A DNA stretch of 64,000 bases, from contig NZ_JALPVJ010000024.1 in assembly GCF_023544445.1 (NCBI RefSeq), positions 1 through 64,000 of the forward strand, read 5' to 3'. How positions within the stretch are numbered: position 1 is the first letter of the stretch; each line of letters opens with the position of its first letter. Origin of the DNA: Actinoplanes sp. M2I2 (GTDB taxonomy: Bacteria; Actinomycetota; Actinomycetes; Mycobacteriales; Micromonosporaceae). This document shows, piece after piece, positions 17,252 to 24,437 of the stretch. The notes beneath the pieces were generated by a model, which worked only from the letters and a program-made list of their open reading frames with translations, did not search any database and was not told the DNA's origin. Made by a program: the position numbers and the translations under genes.

Positions 17252-17416
17252 CAGCGGCTCGTGCCGGGTCTCGGGTCTCGTCGTTCGGGGTCCGGAGCCG
17301 GAGCCGGCGCCGGCGGTGTTGTTGTTCGCGCGCCCCGCCCCGCCTCGTCCGCCCCGCGGCGCAGAGCTTCGCCGTCGGCGGGTCGGCGTTGTGAGGGTGG
17401 CGTGGCGGCGGATCAG

Positions 17417-17496
17417 GGTTCTCGACGTTCGCGGGTCTCGACGTTCGCGGGTCTCGACGTTCGCGCGTCTCGAGGTTCGCGGGTCTCGTCGTTGGC
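17417..17496. repeat. Five tandem 16-bp units (GGGTCTCGACGTTCGC)
   Basis: Units start at 17417, 17433, 17449, 17465 and 17481 without spacers. The second and third are identical to each other; the others differ by one to three bases. There are no unique spacers between units, so it is not a CRISPR array. Confidence 0.85.
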
Positions 17497-17539
17497 CGTG
17501 TTTCGGGGCCTTGATTTCTGGCGAAAAATTCTGCGAGGG

Positions 17540-17568
17540 TGTCGAAGAACGGGATCCTCGTTCGTGTA
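17540..17568 (+). promoter_or_regulatory. ECF42-type promoter of the DGPF-sigma operon
   Basis: TGTCGA (17540-17545) and CGTGTA (17563-17568) are 17 bp apart, 31 bases before the DGPF start. As I recall, TGTCGA is the -35 element of autoregulated ECF42 promoters, where the -10 contains CG(A/T). Autoregulation by the sigma factor at 17958 is inferred. Confidence 0.55.
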
Positions 17569-17599
17569 GGTGGCGAGACACCGATCACGAGGAGGAACG

Positions 17600-17944
17600 A
17601 TGAAGCAGTATCTGCTCAGCATCTATCAGCCCGACGGAAACCCGCCGCCGCCGGACGTGCTCGAACCGATCATGGCGGAGCTCGGGAAGCTGAACGACGA
17701 GATGAAGGCTGCGGGCGCCTGGGTGTTCGCGGCCGGGCTGCATCCGCCGTCGACGGCGACCGTCATCCGCGACAAGGACGGCGACGCACTGCTCACGGAC
17801 GGCCCGTTCACCGAGGGCAAGGAACACCTGGGCGGTTTCACGATCGTCCAGGCGGCAGACCTGGACGAGGCGCTGAGCTGGGGCAGCCGCCTGGCGGGCG
17901 TGCTGGCGCCGCTCGCGATCGAGGTCCGGCCGATCGCGTGGTGA
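17600..17944 (+). CDS. DGPF (YCII-related) domain protein
   Basis: The 114-residue product has the YCII/DGPF fold: MKQYLLSIYQPDG at the N-terminus and the name-giving DGPFTEGKEHLGGFTIV near residues 62-78. These ferredoxin-fold proteins are the constant neighbours of ECF42 sigma factors; their role is not established. The start at 17600 is set by AGGAGG at 17590-17595. The sigma gene begins 14 bp after its stop, so they form one operon. Confidence 0.92.
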   Translation: MKQYLLSIYQPDGNPPPPDVLEPIMAELGKLNDEMKAAGAWVFAAGLHPPSTATVIRDKDGDALLTDGPFTEGKEHLGGFTIVQAADLDEALSWGSRLAGVLAPLAIEVRPIAW

Positions 17945-17957
17945 AGAACCGGCGGGC

Positions 17958-19610
17958 ATGACCGAGATCGAGCGGATCTTCCGAGCGGAGTACGGCCGGG
18001 CTGTCGCGGTCCTGATCCGGCACTTCGGTGACATCGACGTCGCCGAGGAAGCCGTGCAGGACGCCTTCGTCACGGCCGTGCTCCGCTGGCCCCGCGACGG
18101 CATCCCGGCCAGCCCGGCCGGCTGGATCATCACCACGGCGCGGAACCGGGCGCTCGACCGCGTCCGTCGCGAGAGGACCCGCGCGGAGCGCGAGTCGGAG
18201 GCGGCGCGCGCCCAGTGGGATGCGGCGGCCGCCCACGCCGACGACGACATGGCGGCGGCTCGGGCTGGCTGGGATGCGGCAGTGGCCCGCGCCGAACGGG
18301 ACGCGGCGGCTCGCGCCGACGGGACCTCGGCGGCACCGGCTGAACGGGGCCTGGCGGCTCGAGCCGAAAGGGACGCGGCTGCCCGAGCCGGAGAGAAGGC
18401 GGCAGTGGTTCGCGTCGAAGGGGCCCTGGCGGCTCGGGCCGAAGAGGACGGGGCGGCGGCCGGCGCTGCAGGTGATGCGGCGGTGGCTCGGGCCGGGGGT
18501 GATGCGGCGGCGACCGGCGCTGCGGGTGATGCGGCGGTGGCTCGCGTCGAAAGGGATGCGGCGGCTCGGGCTGGATGGGATGCGGCGGGCCGTGTCGAGC
18601 GGCCGGGGGCTGCTGAGGGCGGGCTGGAGTCGGCTGTGGGCGGAGAGGAGGGCGGCGGTGTGGTGGACGACCGGCTTCGGCTGATTTTTACGTGTTGTCA
18701 TCCGGCGTTGGCGCCGGCGGCCCGGGTCGCGCTGACGTTGCGGCTGCTCGGTGGGCTCACGACCGTGGAGATCGCGCGGGCGTTCCTGGTGCCGGAGACC
18801 ACCATGGGGCAGCGGTTGTCGCGGGCCAAGGGCAAGATCCGGGACGCGGGGATTCCCTATCGGGTGCCGCGCGACGAGGAGTTGCCCGACCGGCTGGGCG
18901 CGGTGCTCTCGGTGCTCTATCTGATCTTCAACGAGGGGTATGCGGCCGGGGCCGGGCCGGCGTTGACCCGCGACGATCTGGCGAACCAGGCGATCCGGCT
19001 GGCCCGGCTGCTGGTGGCGCTCATGCCGGACGAGCCGGAGGCGCGCGGTCTGCTCGCGCTGATGCTGCTGGTCGAGGCTCGGCGGCCCGCACGGACAACG
19101 GCCGACGGTGACGCCGTGTCACTGTCGGACCAGGACCGTACGTTATGGAACCGCGCGCTCGTCACGGAGGGTCAGGCGCTGCTGCGGGACTGTCTGCGTC
19201 GCGGTCGCCCGGGCACGTATCAGCTGCAGGCCACCATCAACGCGGTGCACGCCGACGCGGCCACGGCGGCGGAGACGGACTGGCCGCAGATCCTGCGGAT
19301 CTACGACCACCTGGCCGCGCTCGCCGGTGGGCCGATCGTCGCGTTGCACCGGGCGGTGGCCGTGGCCGAGGTGCACGGCCCGGCGATGGCGCTGGCCATC
19401 GTGGACGACCTCGACGGACTCGAACGGCACCACGTGTGGCACGTCGTCCGGGCTGATCTGCTGCGCCGGCTGGGTCGGGTCGCGGAAGCCGCCGAGGCGT
19501 ACGGGAAGGCTCGGGATCTGGCCGGGAACGCCGCGGAGCGGGCCTTCCTCGAGCGGCGCGCGGCCGCGTTGCCGGCTCGCCCGGAAGGTCCTCCGCCGGG
19601 TGCGCGATGA
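17958..19610 (+). CDS. ECF42-type RNA polymerase sigma factor with a large Ala/Arg-rich insert
   Basis: The 550-residue product has sigma region 2 (residues 5-75, FGDIDVAEEAVQDAFVTAV... NRALDRVRRERTR), sigma region 4 (from DDRLRLIFTCCHPALA at 237, with LTTVEIARAFLVPETTMGQRLSRAKGKI) and the long TPR-like C-terminal domain that defines ECF42 (YLIFNEGYAAG onward). Relatives are about 410 residues with a short linker between regions 2 and 4. Here residues 82-236 are an Ala/Arg/Glu/Asp/Gly-rich repeat stretch, including an 18-residue unit repeated at 18460-18490 and 18514-18544. The frame stays open throughout, so the insert appears translated. Confidence 0.9.
   Translation: MTEIERIFRAEYGRAVAVLIRHFGDIDVAEEAVQDAFVTAVLRWPRDGIPASPAGWIITTARNRALDRVRRERTRAERESEAARAQWDAAAAHADDDMAAARAGWDAAVARAERDAAARADGTSAAPAERGLAARAERDAAARAGEKAAVVRVEGALAARAEEDGAAAGAAGDAAVARAGGDAAATGAAGDAAVARVERDAAARAGWDAAGRVERPGAAEGGLESAVGGEEGGGVVDDRLRLIFTCCHPALAPAARVALTLRLLGGLTTVEIARAFLVPETTMGQRLSRAKGKIRDAGIPYRVPRDEELPDRLGAVLSVLYLIFNEGYAAGAGPALTRDDLANQAIRLARLLVALMPDEPEARGLLALMLLVEARRPARTTADGDAVSLSDQDRTLWNRALVTEGQALLRDCLRRGRPGTYQLQATINAVHADAATAAETDWPQILRIYDHLAALAGGPIVALHRAVAVAEVHGPAMALAIVDDLDGLERHHVWHVVRADLLRRLGRVAEAAEAYGKARDLAGNAAERAFLERRAAALPARPEGPPPGAR
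18460..18544. repeat. 54-bp-period repeat inside the ECF42 insert
   Basis: A 31-base sequence at 18460-18490 recurs at 18514-18544 with one difference. Related pieces occur across about 18215-18640, each encoding runs like GDAAVAR or ERDAAARAG. Confidence 0.8.
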
Positions 19611-19740
19611 GGTCGGCCCGGGAACGGGAGGCCGGCGTGGCTGAGGACTTGGAGGTAGAGGTCCGGAGGTCGTTCCAAACAGGTGGCTCGGCGTGGCTGA
19701 GGGGCTTGGAGGTCGAGGCCTCCGGCGGGTGCGGACGGGG
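19611..19740. pseudogene. Two decayed copies of the TetR gene 3' end
   Basis: On the minus strand, 19633-19661 encodes LYLQVLSHAGLPF, close to the TetR C-terminus LYLEALDYAGLPF encoded at about 19748-19790. A further copy at 19689-19718 shares most bases but is shifted in frame. Both look like remnants of duplicated gene ends. Confidence 0.6.
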
Positions 19741-20325
19741 TCAGGTCAGGAACGGCAGGCCGGCGTAGTCGAGGGCTTCGAGGTAGAGCTGCTGCGGGTC
19801 GGCTATCGGGGGGAGCTGGCCGTTGAGCTCGAGGTTGACCATGCCGTGTGAGACGGCCCAGAGGTGCAGGGCGATGCGCTGTGGGTCGCCGTCGGTGAAG
19901 ACGCCGGCGGCCTGGCAGCGGGCGACCCCGGCTACCAGGGGCTGATAGGAGAGGTCGGCGGCCGCGCGGTCGTCGGCGCCGGGGCTGAACTCGGGGACGA
20001 TCCGGCCGAACATCAAGCCGTACAGGTGGGGGCTTTCGAGGGCGGCGCGGCGGTAGGCCAGTCCGAGCTCGGTGAGGTCGGTCAGCGGCTCGTCGGTGTG
20101 GGGGACCGCGTCGAGGGCCGCGCCGAGCCGCCGGAATCCCTCACGGTGCATGGCGCCCAGCAGGCCGTTCTTGTCGCCGAAGAGCGTGTACACCGGCATC
20201 GTCGACACACCGGCCTGGGCGGCCAGTTTGCGGAGCGACAAACCGGCCGGGCCCTGCTCGCCCAGGAGCCGGGCCGCCTCGTCGACCAGGCGGACGGTCA
20301 GCTCGGGTCCATTGACTGTCGGCAC
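19741..20325 (-). CDS. TetR-family repressor
   Basis: The 194-residue product has an N-terminal helix-turn-helix (AARLLGEQGPAGLSLRKLAAQAGVSTMPVYTLFGDKNGLLGAMHREGF is spread over about residues 15-60) and a TetR_C-like ligand domain. It is divergent from the DUF2306 membrane gene with overlapping operators between them, so it probably represses both. GTG 20325 is preferred: TATAGT (minus strand, 20333-20338) lies seven bases upstream, giving a leaderless mRNA. GTG 20334 would add three residues. Confidence 0.88.
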   Translation of the reverse strand: MPTVNGPELTVRLVDEAARLLGEQGPAGLSLRKLAAQAGVSTMPVYTLFGDKNGLLGAMHREGFRRLGAALDAVPHTDEPLTDLTELGLAYRRAALESPHLYGLMFGRIVPEFSPGADDRAAADLSYQPLVAGVARCQAAGVFTDGDPQRIALHLWAVSHGMVNLELNGQLPPIADPQQLYLEALDYAGLPFLT

Positions 20326-20340
20326 GTCCGCCACTATAAC
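20312..20340 (+). promoter_or_regulatory. Promoter of the DUF2306 gene
   Basis: TTGACT (20312-20317), 17 bp, TATAAC (20335-20340) is a near-consensus promoter. The expected transcript start is about 20347, the A of the ATG, so the mRNA should be leaderless. The -35 box lies inside the tetR coding sequence. Confidence 0.7.
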
Positions 20341-20366
20341 GGTGTTATGGCAAATAACGCCGTTAT
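20336..20366. promoter_or_regulatory. Two perfect TetR operators
   Basis: ATAAC-GGT-GTTAT (20336-20348) and ATAAC-GCC-GTTAT (20354-20366) are exact palindromes with centres 18 bp apart. The first overlaps the -10 box and start codon of the DUF2306 gene and the -10 box of tetR; the second lies inside the DUF2306 reading frame. Confidence 0.8.
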
Positions 20367-20838
20367 CGTGCTGCATGCCGGAGGAGCGACCGTTGCGATG
20401 GCGCTGGGGGCGTACAACCTGGCCCGACGGCCCAAGGGGAACCGGCCGCACCGCTGGATCGGGCGGGTCTGGGTCGGCGCTATGTACTGGACGATCCTCA
20501 GCTCGTTCGCGATCCAGGAGCTGCGTCCGGGGCGCTTCAGCTGGATCCACGGGCTGTCGGCGTTCACCTTCGTGACGTTGTCGATCGGCTTGTGGGCTGC
20601 CGTCACCCATCGCGTCGAGGCGCACAGACAGTTCATGATCGGGTCGTATCTGGGCCTGCTGGGCGCCTTTGTGGGGGCTGTCGTCGTGCCGTCGCGGGAC
20701 ATTCCGCAGTGGACGGTGCACGAGCCGGCCGGGCTGGCTCTCGGGCTCGTCGTCTGCCTGCTGATCGCCGGCGCCGTCGTTCGAGCCGCGTCGTCGAGCC
20801 GCACGCCGGCCGTCCAAGCCGCTACCCGTCGCCGGTAA
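20347..20838 (+). CDS. DUF2306-like integral membrane protein
   Basis: The 163-residue product has four hydrophobic segments and the DUF2306 pattern: GAYNLARRPKGNRPHRWIGR after TM1, then an FSWIHGLSAFTFVTL segment and HRVEAHRQFMIGSYLGL. The conserved His residues face the membrane boundary in this family; function is not known. The ATG at 20347 coincides with the predicted transcript start and overlaps the first TetR operator. As the only obvious target of the adjacent TetR, it may respond to a lipophilic small molecule, which is inference. Confidence 0.82.
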   Translation: MANNAVIVLHAGGATVAMALGAYNLARRPKGNRPHRWIGRVWVGAMYWTILSSFAIQELRPGRFSWIHGLSAFTFVTLSIGLWAAVTHRVEAHRQFMIGSYLGLLGAFVGAVVVPSRDIPQWTVHEPAGLALGLVVCLLIAGAVVRAASSSRTPAVQAATRRR

Positions 20839-20968
20839 AGGACGCCGGGATGCTCGGTCCTTGTAAGCCGGGTGCGGCAAGAGTGCCCGGTGAAGCGGTG
20901 GGCGCCGGGACGCTCGGTTGAGCGGAGACGCGTACCCGAAGGTCTGTCGAGGCGAACCGGCTCGGCCG

Positions 20969-22186
20969 TCAGGCGACGGTGGCGGGCTCGGGGTGCTCGG
21001 TCCAGCGCAGGCCCGTGCCCAGGGTGGCGGTCAGGGCCGACGCGGCTACGGCGGCGGCGAAGAACAGGATCGCGGTGGTGGGGCCTTGCCAGGCCAGCAG
21101 CGCACCGGCCACCAGCGGCGCCGAGGCGGCCAGCGACGTGGCGGCGACCATGATGACGCTGATGACGCGGCCCTGGAGGCGGTCGGGGGTGATGGCGGCC
21201 TGATAGCCGAAGAGGGCGGCGTTGCCGGCCGGGCCCAGGAAGACGGTCAGGGCCACGGGGATCGCGGCGGCGAGGCCGGAGCTGAGCAGCGCGGCGGTGG
21301 CCAGCAGGGCGGCGGCGGCCCAGCACAGGGTGCGGACCAGCGGCACCAGGCCCACGCGGCGCTGAATGGCGGGGGCGGCGAACGCGCCGAGCAGGCCGCC
21401 CGCCGCGACGATGGTCTCGGTCAGGCCGATGACGGCGGGGGCGGTGTCCTGGCGCTGCAGGGAGACGATGACCGTGAAGATGACGCCGGTGATGGCGAAG
21501 TTGAGCGGCGCGGCCACCAGCATCGCCGCCCGCAGGAACGGGTGGGTGAGGACGAATCGGATGCCCTCGGCCAGCGCTGCCCCGTACGCCTGCGGCTTGT
21601 CTTCCCGCTGCGCCTGCAACGGCTTCCGGATGAAGGACACGGCGATGATCGAGACGAGGGACGAGACGACATTGGCGGCGAACGGCACGGCGTGGCCCAG
21701 GCCGAAGAGCAGGCCGCCCAGAGGCGGTCCGGCCAGCGCGGTGCCGTAGGAACGGGCCTCGTTGCGGGCGACCGCGGCGGGGAGTTGCTCGACGGGCACG
21801 ATGCTGCGCAGCGACGCGTCCTCGGCGGTCGAGAAGACGGCGCTCGCGGCCGCGTCCACGACGGCGACCGCCAGGATCAGCGCGAGCCCGGCCCGGCCGG
21901 TGAGCACGGACGCGGTCAGGGCGGCGAAGGCGATCAGGCGTACGGCATCAGCGGCGAGCAGCGCCCGGCGCCGGTCGACCCGGTCGACGAGCACCCCGGC
22001 GGGCAGCCGGAACAGCAGACGCGCGGCCTCCGTGGCGGTGCCGACGAGGCCGGCGCTGACCGGGGAGCCGGTCTTGGTCAGGACAAGCAACGCGAGGGCC
22101 AGCGAGGCGATGCCATCGCCCAGGTCGGACAGCGACTGCGAGGTCCACAGGAGGTTGAACTCGCGGTTGCGCCCCAGGCTTGTCAC
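20969..22186 (-). CDS. MFS transporter (MFS_3, drug-export type)
   Basis: The 405-residue product has about twelve membrane segments. The N-terminus REFNLLWTSQSLSDLGDGIASLALALLVL and the loop GVLVDRVDRRRALLAADAVR are typical of the MFS_3/DHA3 efflux group. The GTG start at 22186 overlaps the stop of the upstream ArsR-type gene (GTGA), so the pair is translationally coupled. The regulator probably controls export of its own ligand. Confidence 0.88.
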   Translation of the reverse strand: MTSLGRNREFNLLWTSQSLSDLGDGIASLALALLVLTKTGSPVSAGLVGTATEAARLLFRLPAGVLVDRVDRRRALLAADAVRLIAFAALTASVLTGRAGLALILAVAVVDAAASAVFSTAEDASLRSIVPVEQLPAAVARNEARSYGTALAGPPLGGLLFGLGHAVPFAANVVSSLVSIIAVSFIRKPLQAQREDKPQAYGAALAEGIRFVLTHPFLRAAMLVAAPLNFAITGVIFTVIVSLQRQDTAPAVIGLTETIVAAGGLLGAFAAPAIQRRVGLVPLVRTLCWAAAALLATAALLSSGLAAAIPVALTVFLGPAGNAALFGYQAAITPDRLQGRVISVIMVAATSLAASAPLVAGALLAWQGPTTAILFFAAAVAASALTATLGTGLRWTEHPEPATVA

Positions 22187-22740
22187 CGCTGCGTCCGTCG
22201 GGGATAGGTGTGCAGGACGACCAGAACCGTCTCGGCGCCGGGTCCGGGATCGTCGGCCTCGCGGATGAGCTCGGCGATCCGCTCGCGGAGCCGTTCCAGG
22301 CCGGCCGGGGTCGTCCGGACCGGGTAGTCCGAGCTGGCCGCGGCGGCGGACCACTCCGGGCTCCAGCGTTGATGCGCCGCCTCCGCGAGGAACTGGTCGA
22401 CAACCTGGTCGTACAGGGCGCGCGACGCACGAGTGACGGCCGCGGCGTCCTCCTGCGAGGCATCGGTCCACAGAGTTGTGGCGTGGGCCGCCTTCCACCA
22501 GCGTTCCCGGCCGTGCGCGCCGCGGCCCTGCTCGGGCGCCTCGACCACGAAACCGTGCCGGGCCAGCAGGCGCAGGTGGTGGCTGGTCTGACCGGAGTCG
22601 GTGCCCAGCCGGCGAGCCAGGATCGCCGAGGTGGCCGGGCCGTCGAGCCGCAGCGAGCCGACGATGCCCATGCGCAGGGGGTGGGCCATCGCCCGCATCA
22701 TCGCGGCGTCGCTCAGGACGACCGTGTTCTTGTCAGCCAT
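22183..22740 (-). CDS. ArsR-like winged-helix regulator
   Basis: The 185-residue product has an HTH_20-type winged helix: AMAHPLRMGIVGSLRLDGPATSAILARRL, then SGQTSHHLRLLARHGFV (recognition helix) and the wing region HGRERWWKAA. The C-terminal part is helical and may bind a ligand. It is the first gene of an operon with the MFS exporter. The ATG at 22740 lies seven bases after a -10 box, so the mRNA is probably leaderless, and a 14-bp palindrome lies just upstream of the promoter. Confidence 0.85.
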   Translation of the reverse strand: MADKNTVVLSDAAMMRAMAHPLRMGIVGSLRLDGPATSAILARRLGTDSGQTSHHLRLLARHGFVVEAPEQGRGAHGRERWWKAAHATTLWTDASQEDAAAVTRASRALYDQVVDQFLAEAAHQRWSPEWSAAAASSDYPVRTTPAGLERLRERIAELIREADDPGPGAETVLVVLHTYPRRTQR

Positions 22741-22747
22741 GGCGGAG

Positions 22748-22794
22748 ACGCTAGGGGCGGAGCGGATCGGGCGGCAAGCGACCTATGCATAGGT
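22748..22794 (-). promoter_or_regulatory. arsR-MFS promoter with palindrome ACCTATG-CATAGGT
   Basis: On the minus strand TTGCCG (22772-22777) and TAGCGT (22748-22753) are 18 bp apart, with the ATG seven bases later. The exact 14-bp palindrome ACCTATGCATAGGT (22781-22794) ends just before the -35 box and is the likely operator. Confidence 0.55.
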
Positions 22795-22863
22795 CCTCTG
22801 CATCGAATCCGCGCTCTCAGGTTAATTAATCACGGCGGCGGCAAAAGAACAAGACTTGAAAAT

Positions 22864-22887
22864 CCCGTACGAAACGGGCAGCTTTTT
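22864..22887 (+). terminator. Short hairpin with T-run just before the P-loop gene
   Basis: CCCGT (22864-22868) and ACGGG (22874-22878) pair, followed by CAGC and five T (22883-22887). It lies four bases before the GTG at 22891, so it may be an attenuator or chance. Confidence 0.3.
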
Positions 22888-22890
22888 CTC

Positions 22891-23541
22891 GTGGAATGGA
22901 CTCCGGACGGCACTGTTCGAAATGCTCTGTGGATCTGTGGCGGCCAATGGGCCGGAAAGACGACGGTGGCCGGGATTCTCGTCGACCGGCTGGGAGTGAC
23001 GCATTATCACTACGATTTCCATGCCGCGCGCGGACACGAGGACCGGCGGATCGCGGCCCGGGCCCGCCGGGGCGAGCCTTATGCCGAGACGGATTGGGAA
23101 TCGGTCTGGATCGGGCCTTCGCCGGCCGAGATGGCCGCGACCGTGCTGGCCGGCTTCCCGGAGCGGTTCCGGTGGGTGCTCGATGATCTGAGCGGACTCG
23201 TGACCTCGCGACCGGTGGTGGTCGACGGTTGGGGATGCCGGCCCGAGCTGGTCGCGGCCGTGACCGACCCGGCCCGGATGGTCGTGCTTGTGCCCACCGA
23301 CGAGTGGCGGTTGCGACAGGCCGCCCAATTGCCCCGGGCCGGGTCTCTAGGACACCGGGTGAGCGATCCTGAGCTCGCTGCCCGCAATCGGATCGAACGC
23401 GACCGGCTGCTCGCCCGGGACGCGGTGGAACGCGCGCGGGAATTCGGCATGCCCGTGATCGAGGTGGACGGATCGCGGCCCGCGGAAGTGATCGCCGACG
23501 AGGTCGCCGCGCATTTCCGGCCGTTCCTGCCGGCGGTTTAG
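22891..23541 (+). CDS. P-loop NTP-binding protein, kinase-like
   Basis: The 216-residue product has a Walker A motif CGGQWAGKTTVAGIL (about residues 13-27) and an acidic strand WVLDDLS further on. The size and the early P-loop resemble nucleoside-kinase or shikimate-kinase-like small AAA proteins, and the end (RNRIERDRLLARDAVERAREFGMPVIEVDG) looks like a lid region with Arg residues. Substrate is unknown. The GTG at 22891 is the only start close to the P-loop with a suitable distance; upstream frame is open but lies in other genes. GNAT follows 10 bp after. Confidence 0.65.
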   Translation: MEWTPDGTVRNALWICGGQWAGKTTVAGILVDRLGVTHYHYDFHAARGHEDRRIAARARRGEPYAETDWESVWIGPSPAEMAATVLAGFPERFRWVLDDLSGLVTSRPVVVDGWGCRPELVAAVTDPARMVVLVPTDEWRLRQAAQLPRAGSLGHRVSDPELAARNRIERDRLLARDAVERAREFGMPVIEVDGSRPAEVIADEVAAHFRPFLPAV

Positions 23542-23551
23542 GATCTCCGCC

Positions 23552-24061
23552 ATGGCCGAGGTCGTCGTGCGGGAGGCGGGACCGGCGGAGCGCGAGACCG
23601 TCGTCGCTTTGCTGACCGGCTCGTGGGGCTCCACCGTCGTCGTGGCGCACGGGGTGCGCTACGACGCGGCTGAGCTGCCGGCCCTGCTGGCCTGGTCGGA
23701 GGGCGAGCCGGTCGGCCTGCTCACCTATGTGATCGGCGACGACGGTCTTGAGGTTGTCACGCTCGACGCGGTGGTGCCGCGGGCCGGTGCAGGCACCGCC
23801 CTGCTGGCCGCCGCGGCCGAGCGGGCGTGGGCCGCGGGTGCCGACCGCCTGTGGCTGATCACCACGAACGACAACCTCGACGCGCTGCGCTTCTATCAGC
23901 GTCGTGGCCTGCGGATCGTCGCGGTCGTGCCGGGCGCGGTGGACGAGGGCCGCCGGCTCAAGCCGACGATCCCGCTGGTCGGCGACCACGGCATCGAGAT
24001 CCACGATGAGCTGGTCCTCGAGATGCGCCGACCCGGCGATGGGGGCCGACCCGCGCGATGA
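23552..24061 (+). CDS. GNAT-family N-acetyltransferase
   Basis: The 169-residue product has the GNAT core: DAVVPRAGAGTALLAAAAERAWAAG gives the acetyl-CoA-binding R-x-x-G-x-G/A stretch and LITTNDNLDALRFYQRRGLR the following strand and helix. It would acetylate an amine; the acceptor is unknown. The stop TGA at 24059-24061 is followed, in the same frame, by the decayed nucleotidyltransferase fragment. Confidence 0.85.
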   Translation: MAEVVVREAGPAERETVVALLTGSWGSTVVVAHGVRYDAAELPALLAWSEGEPVGLLTYVIGDDGLEVVTLDAVVPRAGAGTALLAAAAERAWAAGADRLWLITTNDNLDALRFYQRRGLRIVAVVPGAVDEGRRLKPTIPLVGDHGIEIHDELVLEMRRPGDGGRPAR

Positions 24062-24363
24062 GGGCGGTTCGATTGGCCGGCCGACCACCTGGAACAGGCT
24101 TTCACCGGGCTGTCCTCGTCAGGGATCGACCGCATCCACCCCCGGCCGGGCGATCGGCCGTGGAACTTCGTGCTGCACGACGGCGAGCGTCTGCGACTCG
24201 ATCTGCATCTGTACGAGGAGCGGGCGGACGGCAGCGTTCATTTCGGGTCGGCGCTGGGCGGGGTGTCGTTCCCGAGGGGGGGCCCTCGCCGGCGAGGGAG
24301 CTGTCGCGGGCGTGACGGTTCGCTGCGGCTCCAGCCGGCAGAATAGGATCCTAGCCTCCTAGG
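24062..24363 (+). pseudogene. Nucleotidyltransferase-like fragment, truncated and frameshifted
   Basis: In the frame directly after the GNAT stop the peptide reads FDWPADHLEQAF... DRPWNFVLHDGERLRLDLHL... FGSALGGVSFP, and after a run of seven G (about 24276-24282) the next frame reads ALAGEGAVAGVTVRC. This order resembles the C-terminal half of actinobacterial nucleotidyltransferase-domain proteins related to aminoglycoside adenylyltransferases. The N-terminal catalytic half with GSxxxxxxxxDxD is absent and there is no start codon, so this is a relic. Family call is tentative. Confidence 0.5.
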
Positions 24364-24365
24364 AT
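24348..24365. terminator. Hairpin ATCCTAG-CCTC-CTAGGAT
   Basis: A 7-bp exact stem with a 4-base loop between the GNAT/relic side and the convergent acetyltransferase. It may end transcripts from both sides; no T-run is present. Confidence 0.4.
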
Positions 24366-24437
24366 GCCAAAGGCGGTGTGCCCACGGCTGCAACATAGGG
24401 CGGGGCCGACGCCGCACGAGACGGCAGCGGTTCGTGG

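Larger units (their letters stand above)
17252..17599. other. Intergenic stretch with 16-bp tandem repeats and ECF-type promoter
   Basis: No gene is seen. The stretch contains a five-unit tandem repeat (17417-17496), a related GGGTCTCG-rich piece near 17265-17285, and the promoter of the DGPF gene at 17540-17568. Confidence 0.7.

Noticed and set aside
17417..17496. CRISPR array
   Set aside because: The 16-bp units follow each other without spacers, and no cas genes are present.
14471..17581. 1036-codon minus-strand open frame over helY
   Set aside because: It mirrors helY codons, is full of His/Arg/Gly/Val low-complexity sequence, and has no recognisable domain.
22180..22890. N-terminal extension of the P-loop protein
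   Set aside because: The upstream frame lies antisense to arsR and its promoter; the P-loop lies right after GTG 22891.
23904..24362. Intact 152-codon gene after the GNAT gene
   Set aside because: Only its last 20 codons fit the nucleotidyltransferase pattern; the rest of the family signal is in another frame, so a frameshifted relic explains it better.
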